This document shows, piece after piece, positions 44,400-56,225 of a stretch of 64,000 bases of DNA. The notes beneath the pieces are model-generated. The model did no database searches, was not told where the DNA came from, and was given only the letters and a program-made list of their open reading frames with translations. Source of the DNA: Thereva unica (lineage: Eukaryota; Arthropoda; Insecta; Diptera; Therevidae); NCBI GenBank assembly GCA_949987705.1, contig OX465282.1:42124039-42188038 (forward strand), given 5' to 3'. Positions within the stretch are counted from its first letter, which is position 1. Each line of letters starts with the position of its first letter. The translations under genes were made by a program, and so were the position numbers.

Positions 44400-44745
44400 A
44401 AATCGATTTTCAACCAAATATCGGTGAAGAGTCCCCTTAAAACCCCTCGACATGGATATCAAATGAAAGGTTATGGTAAGTAGAACACCAAAGGCAATAT
44501 AGTATACTCAATATATCGTTTGGTCCATGGTAGTCATCTCAAGAGAGCAGATGACCATTTTCTTCACAACCCCTTCGAAATGAGTATCCAATGAAAGAGT
44601 ATGATAAGTAGAACAATATAAGCGATATAGTATACTCAATATGTCGCTTGGTCCATAGCGGCCACCTCAAGAATGCGGATTATGATTTTCTTCACAACAC
44701 CTTCGACATGGATATCAAATGAAAGAGTATGATAAGTATTTGAGT
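44400..44745 (+). repeat. About three degenerate ~133-bp tandem units
   Basis: Units share GACATGGATATCAAATGAAA, GATAAGTAGAAC, ATATAGTATACTCAATAT and TTTTCTTCACAAC. The ATGGATATCAAATGAAA core matches the reverse complement of TTTCATTTGATACCCAT in the 269-bp satellite, suggesting an old relationship. Confidence 0.65.
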
Positions 44746-46140
44746 AGTTGAATTTAGTTGACAGCAGCATCTCTGTGTTTGTTTGTGATTTTTTGTAACG
44801 TGTATTGCTTGTTTATTATCAATTCACCCTTAACTCAACTATTCATCTCATCATTCATACACATTAACCACCCGAACTACGAGTGTGTGCAAATTGGAAG
44901 TTGATCGGTTATATTTTCTACTTTTTAGTCTATTATAAGCTTTCCGCAATTTAGTGTTGGCCGCCATTTTGAATTTGGAATGACGCCACATAGCTTATTG
45001 TGTTCTACCTGTCATATCCTTTCGTTTGATACCCATGTCAGAGGGCCGCGGAGCACAATTTCAAAAATCGGGCGCCATTTTGGAACCGCCATCTTGATAT
45101 TTTTACAAAATGGCCAGATTGCATTGTCATCCAAACTAAACGTGTATGCAAAATTTCAGCTCTATCCGAAACCGGGAAGTGGGTCAAATTTAACTTCCAA
45201 GATTTGACGACAAACACTGTAGGTGTTGGCCGCCATTTTGAATTTGGAATGACGCCACATTGCTTATTGTGTTTTACCTGTCATATCCTTTCATTTGATA
45301 CCCATGTCAGAGGGCCGCGGAGCACAATTTCAAAAATCGGGCGCCATTTTGGAACCGCCATCTTGATATTTTTACAAAATGGCCAGATTGCATTTTTTTT
45401 TTTTGTGATTGACTAGAGACTTAGGGAAAGCCCCCTTTGTACTGTTCGACAATCTATTTTTTCCTATAGAATGTAGAACAGCAGCTCTAGCCGGAAGATA
45501 AGAAGTAGAGAGAGAGAAGTAGGAAGGAGCTGCCACAACCTAGCCGCGATATATTTTTAATCCACTACTTCCAACCATTTCGCGACTCTGGCATCGGGGC
45601 ATTTGAGAAACAACTCGCTGGAGTGTTACGCCTCCTGAATCGAGTTGAATCTCTTCAACCAACCGATGACATGCGCTTAGTGGAGCGGGGAAGGACTAGC
45701 GAAGGCTATGACAGTAGGAATCAGGAATGTAAAGAGGGGGAAGAAAGAAGGAAAGTTATGTAGGTGGAAAAGTGGAAAAGGCGAAGGACCGTGGGGCTGG
45801 CCGGGATTCGAACCCGGGACCTCTGGGATAGTAGTCAGGCGCCTTACCCCTAGGCTACCGAGGCCCCCCGGCATTGTCATCCAAACTAAACGTGTATGCA
45901 AAATTTCAGCTCTATCCGTAACCGGGAAGTGGGTCAAATTTAACTTCCAAGATTTGACGACAAACAGTGTAAGTTAAATAAAATCGGGCGCCATTTTGGA
46001 ACCGCCATCTTGATATTTTTACAAAATGGCCAGATTGCATTGTCATCCAAACTAAACGTGTATGCAACATTTCAGCTCTATCCGAAACCGGAAAGTGGGT
46101 CAAATTTAACTTCCAAGATTTGACGACAAACAGTGTAAGT
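44746..46140 (+). repeat. Satellite block 1: end of spacer S, 269-bp monomers, SINE insertion
   Basis: The S-block end (44,746-44,945) is followed by monomers starting GTGTTGGCCGCCATTTTG. The second monomer is split by a SINE at 45,395-45,870. The block ends GTAAGTTAAATAAAAGAATT, as the other blocks do. Confidence 0.85.
45395..45870 (-). mobile_element. tRNA-derived SINE, copy 2, in a satellite monomer
   Basis: Same family as 37,194-37,681. The head (45,795-45,868) has box A TAGCCTAGGGG and box B GGTTCGAATCC on the minus strand; the poly-T end is at 45,394-45,404. GCATT flanks it exactly (45,390-45,394 and 45,871-45,875), and joining the flanks restores the monomer reading GATTGCATTGTCATCC. 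Confidence 0.9.
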
Positions 46141-46161
46141 TAAATAAAAGAATTTAAAAAA

Positions 46162-46460
46162 TAAAAAAAAGAAGAAAAAAATTTTAAGAAACTCTTTTCT
46201 TTACCTTAATATATTGATCAGTTGTGAACACAAAATTAATATAAATACTAAAAAAATCGACTAAAAGGTAAAAGATAAGAAGATTTTAAACAATATAAAC
46301 TTTTAAATCAAAATGTAAAAAATCTCTTCTAAACTTCTCTTCTTATTTTTTACCTTTTAGTCGATTTTTTTAGTATTTATATTAATTTTGTGTTCACAAC
46401 TGATTAATATATTAAGGTAAAGAAAAGAGTTTCTTAAAAAATTTTTTTTCTTTTTTTTAT
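46162..46460. repeat. Palindrome P', ~120-bp arms, sequence unlike the other P blocks
   Basis: The left arm (AAGAAACTCTTTTCTTTACC ... GTCGATTTTTTTAG complement) pairs with the right arm at 46,340-46,460. The loop is about 57 bp. It stands in the same place as the P blocks (after GTAAGTTAAATAAAAGAATT) but has different sequence. Confidence 0.8.
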
Positions 46461-47520
46461 TTTTTACTTTTTAGTAACGAATAGCGTTAATTAATACATT
46501 ACAATTTCCAAACTTTTAATTAGATTATCATGTTAAATAAGGAAACTTTTTTACATGTTTTGTATTTGTTTCTTTACAACAGTTCTCAAGTGCAGCCCAA
46601 AAATGCACAATTTGATGACCCCTCAAAAATCTAATAGCGCTCTACGTTTTTTTTACATTTTGAAAGGAAGTGTGCTCGCGTATACTGGCTGGAGCAATAA
46701 AAACTAAAAACTGGAAACATATTTTTTTGAATCTTTTTAAATCATATTTTTATTTGCTATTGGTAGCTATGTTATGTCTTCCGCCATTTTTTTAGTGAAT
46801 GCCATATTTGATTTAAAACGACGTCATACAGTTTACTTTCTTACTCACTTTAATACACTTTCATTTGATATCCATACCGAGAGCGGGGTAAACCGCCATT
46901 TTGTGTTGGCCGCCATTTTGAATTGAAATGACGGGACACAGACAACAGTATTCTAATTGTCACTCCCTTCCATTTGATACCCATGCCGAGCGCGCTGTAA
47001 AGAAAAATTGATCCTCTGTTTTGTGTTGGCCGCCACTTTTATGCCGCCATTTTCCTACCGCCATTTTGAATTTAGGATGACGCTAATTGTATTCAACTTG
47101 TTATAACCTTTCATTTGATACCCATATCGAACGAGTGGCTTGTAAAGAAAAAAGTAATCCATCATATTTTTTTGGCCGCCATTTTTAATTTGGAACTATC
47201 ATTTTCGTGTGTTTTCGTCGGAAATACACATGTCTGTTAATTTTTACCAATTTTTATTGAAGGGAAGTGAATTTTAAGATTCTACATTGAGTAGAACGAA
47301 TAATTCCAAGCATTTTTTATTAAAAATCGTTTTTTGTTACTCAACAACAAAATCAACAACAAAAAATGTAACAAAATGACATATTCGTGTATTGTCATCG
47401 GGAATGCCTGCAAAGTTTCATCCATTTGCATTGAGTAAAAGGCGGTTAAATTAACGTTACAAGATTTGATGCTCCGAAGTGAAAGTAAAGAAAAGAGTTT
47501 AAGAAGGAATGTAACCAAAA
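46461..47520 (+). repeat. Diverged satellite and spacer-like sequence
   Basis: It contains several degenerate monomer pieces (TTGGCCGCCATTTTGAAT, CATTTGATACCCATGCCGAG, CTTTCATTTGATACCCATAT) with extra TTTTGTGTTGGCCGCCA joints. This looks like an older part of the array. No gene. Confidence 0.65.
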
Positions 47521-47925
47521 AAAAATAAATGGTTAAAAAAAATTAAAAAAAAATTTTTTTTTATTAACTAAAAAATGTGCAAAAAGTATAAAATAAAATA
47601 TATTTTAAAGAAAGCGTGAAATTTCAATTTTAATGAAAAAGTTAATTAAAAGAATGGCGCATTTTTCATTAAAAATTTTTGTTAGAATTTGAAATTAACA
47701 AAGCAAAAAATTGAGGGTTATTGTAAGTCTCACGCGATTTACAGTTATATTTTCAATTTTTGATGAAAAATGCGCCATTCTTTTAATTAACTTTTTCATT
47801 AAAATTGAAATTTCACGCTTTCTTTAAAATATTTTTTATTTTTTACTTTTCAGTACATTTTTTAGTTAATAAAAAGAATTTTTTTTAAAATTTCTTTTTA
47901 ACCATTTATTTTATTTTCTACTTTT
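47521..47925. repeat. Palindrome P, loop orientation A
   Basis: Arms of about 140-150 bp include AAAGCGTGAAATTTCAATTT and AAGAATGGCGCATTTTTCAT. The loop reads TTAGAATTTGAAATTAAC ... GAGGGTTATTGTA. Confidence 0.85.
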
Positions 47926-48473
47926 TAGTTTATTATATGTATTCCGAAATTTTATGATGGCAATTCTATTAGATTTAAAATTACTTCACACAGTTTACTG
48001 TATTCATTTGATACCCATGTCGTGGGCTCGGTGGAACATAATTGCAAAAACGGCCGCCATCTCGGAACCGTCTTCTTGATTTTTTTACAAAAAGGTCAGA
48101 TTGCATTTAGTACTTATACATGATGAGTTGAACTCAAGTTGAACCCAAGTCTAACTACATGTAAACGGGAGTCGAGTTGGGTTAAGGTTGACTGAACTAG
48201 ACTCAGCTCTGCTACCTGGGTTTAGTTGAAATTATGCATACGGACATAAGTTCAGTATTTGAGTAGTTGAATTTAGTTGACAGCAGCATCTCTGTGTTTG
48301 TTTGTGATTTTTTGTAACGTGTATTGCTTCTTTATTATCAACTCACCCTTAGCTCAACTATTCATCTCATCATTCATACACATTAACTACCCGAACTACG
48401 AGTGTGTGCGAAATTGGAAGTTGATCGGTTATATTTTCTACTTTTTAGTCTATTATAAGCTTTCCGCAATTTA
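47926..48473 (+). repeat. Spacer block S
   Basis: About 550 bp. It holds one diverged monomer core (CATTTGATACCCATGTCGTG ... AAAAGGTCAGATTGCATTTA), a GAGTCGAGTT / AACTCGACTC hairpin region (here with one changed base), and TTGACAGCAGCATCTCTGTG. Repeated after every P block. A 65-codon frame inside (48,277-48,474) is hydrophobic but rests on S-block identity, not on coding evidence. Confidence 0.85.
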
Positions 48474-51400
48474 GTGTTGGCCGCCATTTTGAATTTGGAA
48501 TGACGCCACATAGCTTATTGTGTTCTACCTGTCATATCCTTTCATTTGATACCCATGTCAGAGGTCCGCGGAGCACAATTTCAAAAATCGGGCGCCTTTT
48601 TGGAACCGCCATCTTGATATTTTTACAAAATGGCCAGATTGCATTGTCATCCAAACTAAACGTATATGCAAAATTTCAGCTCTATCCGAAACCGGGAAGT
48701 GGATCAAATTTAACTTCCAAGATTTGACGACAAACAGTGTAGGTGTTGGCCGACACTTTGAATTTGGAATGACGCCACATAGCTTATTGTGTTCTACCTG
48801 TCATATCCTTTCATTTGATACCCATGTCAGAGGGCCGCGGAGCACAGTTTCAAAAATCGGGCGCCATTTTGGAACCGCCATCTTGTTATTTTTACAAAAT
48901 GGCCAGATTGCATTGTCATCCAAACTAAACGTGTATGCAAAATTTCAGCCCTATCCGAAACCGGGAAGTGGGTCAAATTTAACTTCCAAGATTTGACGAC
49001 AAACAGTGTAAGTGTGGGACCTCTGACATGGGTATCAAATGTCAGAGGTCCCCGGAGCACAATTTCAAAAATCGGGCGCCATTTTTGAACCGCCATCTTG
49101 ATATTTTTACAAAATGGCCAGATTGCATTGTCATCCAAACTAAACGCGTATGCAAAACTTCAGCTCTATACGAAACCGGGAAGTGGGTCAAATTTAACTT
49201 CCAAGATTTGACGACAAACAGTGTAAGTTAAATAAATCGGGCGCCATTTTGGAACCGCCATCTTGATATTTTTACAAAATGGCCAGATTGCATTGTCATC
49301 CAAACTAAACGTGTATGCAAAATTTCAGCTCTATCCGAAACCGGGAAGTGGGTCAAATTTAACTTCCAAGATTTGACGACAAACAGTGTAAGTGTTGGCC
49401 GCCATTTTGAATTTGGAATGACGCCACATAGCTTATTGTGTTCTACCTGTCATATCCTTTCATTTGATACCCATGTCAGAGGGCCGCGGAGCACAATTTC
49501 AAAAATCGGGCGCCTTTTTGGAACCGCCATCTTGATATATTTACAAAATGGCCAGATTGCATTGTCATCCAAACTAAACGTGTATGCAAAATTTCAGCTC
49601 TATCCGAAACCGGGAAGTGGGTCAAATTTAACTTCCAAGATTTGACGACAAACAGTGTAAGTGTTGGCCGCCATTTTGAATTTGGAATGACGCCACATAG
49701 CTTATTGTGTTCTACCTGTCATATCCTTTCATTTGATACCCATATCAGAGGGCCGCGGAGCACAATTTCAAAAATCGGGCGCCATTTTGGAACCGCCATA
49801 TTGATATTTTTACAAAATGGCCAGATTGCATTGTCATCCAAACTAAACGTGTATGCAAAATTTCAGCTCTATCCGAAACCGGGAAGTGGGTCAAATTTAA
49901 CTTCCAAGATTTGACGACAAACAGTGTAAGTGTTGGCCGCCATTTTGAATTTCGAATGACGCCACATAGCTTATTGTGTTCTACCTGTCATATCCTTTCA
50001 TTTGATACCCATGTCAGAGGGCCGCGGAGCACAATTTCAAAAATCGGGCGCCTTTTTGGAACCGCCATCTTGATATATTTACAAAATGGCCAGATTGCAT
50101 TGTCATCCAAACTAAACGTGTATGCAAAATTTCAGCTCTATCCGAAACCGGGAAGTGGGTCAAATTTAACTTCCAAGATTTGACGACAAACAGTGTAAGT
50201 GTTGGCCGCCATTTTGAATTTGGAATGACGCCACATAGCTTATTGTGTTCTACCTGTCATATCCTTTCATTTGATACCCATGTCAGAGGGCCGCGGAGCA
50301 CAGTTTCAAAAATCGGGCGCCATTTTGGAACCACCATCTTGATATTTTTACAAAATGGCCAGATTGCATTGTCATCCAAACTAAACGTGTATGCAAAATT
50401 TCAGCTCTATCCGAAACCGGGAAGTGGGTCAAATTTAACTTCCAAGATTTGACGACAAACAGTGTAAGTGTTGGCCGCCATTTTGAATTTCGAATGACGC
50501 CACATAGCTTATTGTGTTCTACCTGTCATATCCTTTCATTTGATACCCATGTCAGAGGGCCGCGGAGCACAATTTCAAAAATCGGGCGCTTTTTTGGAAC
50601 CGCCATCTTGATATATTTACAAAATGGCCAGATTGCATTGTCATCCAAACTAAACGTGTATGCAAAATTTCAGCTCTATCCGAAACCGGGAAGTGGGTCA
50701 AATTTAACTTCCAAGATTTGACGACAAACAGTGTAAGTGTTGGCCGCCATTTTGAATTTGGAATGACGCCACATAGCTTATTGCGTTCTACCTGTCATAT
50801 CCTTTCATTTGATACCCATGTCAGAGGGCCACGGAGCACAATTTCAAAAATCGGGCGCCATTTTGGAACCGCCATCTTGATATTTTTACAAAATGGCCAG
50901 ATTGCATTGTCATCCAAACTAAACGTGTATGCAAAATTTCAGCTCTATCCGAAACCGGGAAGTGGGTCAAATTTAACTTCCAAGATTTGACCACAAACAG
51001 TGTAAGTGTTGGCCGCCATTTTGAATTTCGAATGACGCCACATAGCTTATTGTGTTCTACCTGTCATATCCTTTCATTTGATACCCATGTCAGAGGGCCG
51101 CGGAGCACAATTTCAAAAATCGGGCGCCTTTTTGGAACCGCCATCTTGATATATTTACAAAATGGCCAGATTGCATTGTCATCCAAACTAAACGTGTATG
51201 CAAAATTTCAGCTCTATCCGAAACCGGGAAGTGGGTCAAATTTAACTTCCAAGATTTGACGACAAACAGTGTAAGTGTTGGCCGCCATTTTGAATTTGGA
51301 ATCACGCCACATAGCTTATTGCGTTCTACCTGTCATATCCTTTCATTTGATACCCATGTCAGAGGGCCACGGAGCACAATTTCAAAAATCGGGCGCCATT

Positions 51401-53060
51401 TTGGAACCGCCATCTTGATATTTTTACAAAATGGCCAGATTGCATTGTCATCCAAACTAAACGTGTATGCAAAATTTCAGCTCTATCCGAAACCGAGAAG
51501 TGGGTCAAATTTAACTTCCAAGATTTTACGACAAACAGTGTAAGTGTTGGCCGCCATTTTGAATTTGGAATGACGCCACATAGCTTATTGTGTTCTACCT
51601 GTCATATCCTTTCATTTGATACCCATGTCAGAGGGCCGCGGAGCACAATTTCAAAAATCGGGCGCCATTTTGGAACCGCCATCTTGATATTTTTACAAAA
51701 TGAATGGCCAGATTGCATTGTCATCCAAACTAAACGTGTATGCAAAATTTCAGCTCTATCCGAAACCGGGAAGTGGGTCAAATTTAACTTCCAAGATTTG
51801 ACGACAAACAGTGTAAGTGTTGGCCGCCATTTTGAATTTGGAATGACGCCACATAGCTTATTGCGTTCTACCTGTCATATCCTTTCATTTGATACCCATG
51901 TCAGAGGGCCACGGAGCACAATTTCAAAAATCGGGCGCCATTTTGGAACCGCCATCTTGATATTTTTACAAAATGGCCAGATTGCATTGTCATCCAAACT
52001 AAACGTGTATGCAAAATTTCAGCTCTATCCGAAACCGAGAAGGGGGTCAAATTTAACTTCCAAGATTTTACGACAAACAGTGTAAGTGTTGGCCGCCATT
52101 TTGAATTTGGAATGACGCCACATAGCTTATTGTGTTCTACCTGTCATATCCTTTCATTTGATACCCATGTCAGAGGGCCGCGGAGCACAATTTCAAAAAT
52201 CGGGCGCCATTTTGGAACCGCCATCTTGATATTTTTACAAAATGGCCAGATTGCATTGTCATCCAAACTAAACGTGTATGCGAAATTTCAGCTCTATCCG
52301 AAACCGGGAAGTGGGTCAAATTTAACTTCCAAGATTTGACGTCAAACAGTGCAAGTGTTGGCCGCCATTTTGAATTTAGAATGACGCCACATAGCTTATT
52401 GTGTTCTACCTGTCACATCCTTTCATTTGATACCCATGTCAGAGGGCCGCGGAGCACAATTTCAAAAATCGGGCGCCATTTTGGAACCGCAATCATGATA
52501 TTTTTACAAAATGGCCATATTGCATTGTCATCCAAACTAAACGTGTATGCAAAATTTCAGCTCTATCCGAAACCGGGAAGTGGGTCAAATTTAACTTCCA
52601 AGATTTGACGACAAACAGTGTAAGTGTTGTCCGCCATTTTGAATTTGGAATGACGCCACATAGCTTATTGTGTTCTACCTGTCATATCCTTTCAGTTGAT
52701 ACCCATTTCAAAGGGCCGCGGAGCACAATTTCAAAACTCGGGCGCCATTTTGGAACCGCCATCTTGATATTTTTACAAAATGGCCAGATTGCATTGTTAT
52801 CCAAACTAAACGTGTATGCAAAATTTCAGCTCTATCCGAAACCGGGAAGTGGGTCAAATTTAACTTCCAAGATTTGACGACAAACAGTGTAAGTAAAATA
52901 AAAGCGGGCGCCATTTTGGAACCGCTATCTTGATATTTTTACAAAATGGCCAGATTGCATTGTCATCCAAACTAAACGTGTATGCAAAATTTCAGCTCTA
53001 TCCGAAACCGGGAAGTGGGTCAAATTTAACTTCCAAGATTTGACGACAAACAGTGCAAGT
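48474..53060 (+). repeat. 269-bp satellite array (about 17 monomers)
   Basis: The consensus order within a monomer is GTGTTGGCCGCCATTTTGAA, ATGACGCCACATAGCTTATT, TTTCATTTGATACCCATGTC, AATCGGGCGCCATTTTGGAA, AAAATGGCCAGATTGCATTG, AAATTTCAGCTCTATCCGAA and CTTCCAAGATTTGACGACAA. Between 49,380 and 51,540 monomers alternate between two types: GGGCGCCTTTTTGG with ATATATTTAC, and GGGCGCCATTTTGG with ATATTTTTAC. The repeat there is thus a dimer. Truncated monomers occur at 49,020 and 52,890. Confidence 0.95.
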
Positions 53061-53080
53061 TAAATAAAAGAATTTAATTA

Positions 53081-53480
53081 AAAATAAATGGTTAAAAAAA
53101 AAATTTTAAAAAAAATTCTTTTCATTAACTAAAAAATGTACTGAAAAGTAAAATATAAAAAATATTTTAAAGAAAGCGTGAAATTTCAATTTTAATGAAA
53201 AAGTTAATTAAAAGAATGGCGCATTTTTGATCAAATATTTTTATTAGAATTTTAAATTAACAAAGCAAAAAATTGAGGGTTATTGTAAATCTCACGCGAT
53301 TTACAGTTATATTTTCAATTTTTGATGAAAAATGCGCCATTCTTTTAATTAACTTTTTCATTAAAATTGAAATTTCACGCTTTCTTTAAAATATTTTTTA
53401 TTTTTTACTTTTCAGTACATTTTTTAGTTAATGAAAAGAATTTTTTTTTAAAAATTTTTTTTAACCATTTATTTTATTTT
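53081..53480. repeat. Palindrome P, loop orientation A
   Basis: Same arms as 47,521-47,925; the loop reads TTAACAAAGCAAAAAATTGA forward. Confidence 0.9.
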
Positions 53481-53983
53481 CTACTTTTTAGTTTATTATA
53501 TGTATTCCGCCATTTTATGATGGCAATTCTATTAGATTTAAAATTACGGCACACAGTTTACTGTATTCATTTGATACCCATGTCGTGGGCTCGGTGGAAC
53601 ATAATTGCAAAAACGGAACCGTCTTCTTGATTTTTTTACAAAAAGGTCAGATTGCATTTAGTACTTATACATGATGAGTTGAACTCAAGTTGAACCCAAG
53701 TCTAACTACATGTAAACGGGAGTCGAGTTGGGTTAAGGTTGACTGAACTCGACTCAGCTCTGCTACCTGGGTTTAGTTGAAATTATGCATACGGACATGA
53801 GTTCAGTATTTGAGTAGTTGAATTTAGTTGACAGCAGCATCTCTGTGTTTGTTTGTGATTTTTTGTAACGTGTATTGCTTCTTTATTATCAACTCACCCT
53901 TAACTCAACTATTCATCTCATCATTCATACACATTAACCACCCGAACTACGAGTGTGTGCACAATTGGAAGTTGATGTAGGCT
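53481..53983 (+). repeat. Spacer block S
   Basis: As at 47,926, but the GGCCGCCATCTC part is shortened and the join to monomers is GTTGATGTAGGCTGTAGATT, a variant shared only with the join at about 60,255. Confidence 0.85.
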
Positions 53984-55255
53984 GTAGATTTGACGACAAA
54001 CAGTGTAAGTGTTGGCCGCCATTTTGAATTTGGAATGACGCCACATAGCTTATTGTGTTCTACCTGTCATATCCTTTCATTTGATACCCATGTCAGAGGG
54101 CCGCGGAGCACAATTTTAAAAATCGGGCGCCATTTTGGAACCGCCATCTTGATATTTTTACAAAATGGCCAGATTGCATTGTCATCCAAACTAAACTTGT
54201 ATGCAAAATTTCAGCTCTATCCGAAACCGGGAACTGGGTCAAATTTAACTTCCAAGATTTGACGACAAACAGTGTAAGTGATGGCCGCCATTTTGAATTT
54301 GGAATGACGCCACATAGCTTATTGTGTTCTACCTGTCATACCCTTTCATTTGATACCCATGTCAGAGGGCCGCGGAGCACAATTTCAAAAATCGGGCGCC
54401 ATTTTGGAACCGCCATCTTGATATTTTTACAAAATGGCCAGATTGCATTGTCATCCAAACTAAACGTGTATGCAAAATTTCAGCTCTATCCGAAACCGGG
54501 AAGTGGGTCAAATTTAACTTCCAAGATTTGACGGCAAACAGTGTAAGTGTTGGCCGCCATTTTGAATTTGGAATGACGCCACATAGCTTATTGTGTTCTA
54601 CCTGTCATATCCTTTCATTTGATACCCATGTCAGAGGGCCGCGGAGCACAATTTCAAAAATCGGGCGCCATTTTGGAACCGCCATCTTGATATTTTTACA
54701 AAATGGCCAGATTGCATTGTCATACAAACTAAACTTGTATGCAAAATTTCAGCTCTATCCGAAACCGGGAACTGGGTCAAATTTAACTTCCAAGATTTGA
54801 CGACAAACAGTGTAAGTGATGGCCGCCATTTTGAATTTGGATTGACGCCACATAGCTTATTGTGTTCTACCTGTCATACCCTTTCATTTGATACCCATGT
54901 CAGAGGGCCGCGGAGCACAATTTCAAAAATCGGGCGCCATTTTGGAACCGCCATCTTGATATTTTTACAAAATGGCCAGATTGCATTGTCATCCAAACTA
55001 AACGTATATGCAAAATTTCAGCTCTATCCGAAACCGGGAAGTAGGTCAAATTTAACTTCCAAGATTTGACGGCAAACAGTGGCACAATTTCAAAAATCGG
55101 GCGCCATTTTGGAACCGCCATCTTGATATTTTTACAAAATGGCCAAATTGCATTGTCATCCAAACTTAACGTATATGCAAAATTTCAGCTCTATCCGAAA
55201 CCGGGAAGTGGGTCAAATTTAACTTCCCAGATTTGACGACAAACAGTGTAAGTTA
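53984..55255 (+). repeat. 269-bp satellite array (about 5 monomers)
   Basis: It includes monomers joined by GTAAGTGATGGCCGCC and a truncated one starting at CAGTGGCACAATTTCAAAAA (55,076), again shared with the block at 60,266. Confidence 0.9.
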
Positions 55256-55271
55256 AATAAAAGAATTTAAA

Positions 55272-55670
55272 AAAAAATAAATGGTTAAAAAATTTTTTTA
55301 AAAAAAATTCTTTTCATTAACTAAAAAATGTACTGAAAAGTAAAAAATAAAAAATATTTTAAAGAAAGCGTGAAATTTCAATTTTAATGAAAAAGTTAAT
55401 TAAAAGAATGGCACATTTTTCATCAAAAATTGAAAATATAACTGTAAATCGCGTGAGATTTACAATAACCCTCAATTTTTTGCTTTGTTAATTTCAAATT
55501 CTAACAAAATTTTTTGATGAAAAATGCGCCATTCTTTTAATTAACGTTTTCATTAAAATTGAAATTTCACGCTTTCTTTAAAATATTTTTTATTTTTTAC
55601 TTTTCAGTACATTTTTTAGTTAATGAAAAGAATTTTTTTTAAAAAATTTTTTTAACCATTTATTTTATTT
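55272..55670. repeat. Palindrome P, loop orientation B
   Basis: The arms are as in the other P copies, but the loop is reversed: ATTGAAAATATAACTGTAAA ... TTTGCTTTGTTAATTTCAAA. Confidence 0.9.
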
Positions 55671-56225
55671 TCTACTTTTTAGTTTATTATATGTATTCCG
55701 CCATTTTATGATGGCAATTCTATTAGATTTAAAAGTACGTCACACAGTTTACTGTATTTATTTGATACCCATGTCGTGGGCTCGGTGGAACATAATTGCA
55801 AAAACGGCCGCCATCTCGGAACCGTCTTCTTGATTTTTTTACAAAAAGGTCAGATTGCATTTAGTACTTATACATGATGAGTTGAACTCAAGTTGAACCC
55901 AAGTCTAACAACATGTAAACGGGAGTCGAGTTGGGTGAAGGTTGACTGAACTCGACTCAGCTCTGCTACCTGGGTTTAGTTGAAATTATGCATACGGACA
56001 TGAGTTCAGTATTTGAAGTTGAATTTAGTTGACAGCAGCATCTCTTTGTTTGTTTGTGATTTTTTGTAACGTGTATTGCTTCTTTATTATCAACTCACCC
56101 TTAACACAACTATTCATCTCATCATTCATACACATTAACCACCCGAACTACGAGTGTGTGCAAAATTGGAAGTTCATCGGTTATATTTTCTACTTTTTAG
56201 TCTATTATAAGCTTTCCGCAATTTA
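55671..56225 (+). repeat. Spacer block S
   Basis: Full-length copy with the GAGTCGAGTT/GAACTCGACTC hairpin. Confidence 0.85.
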
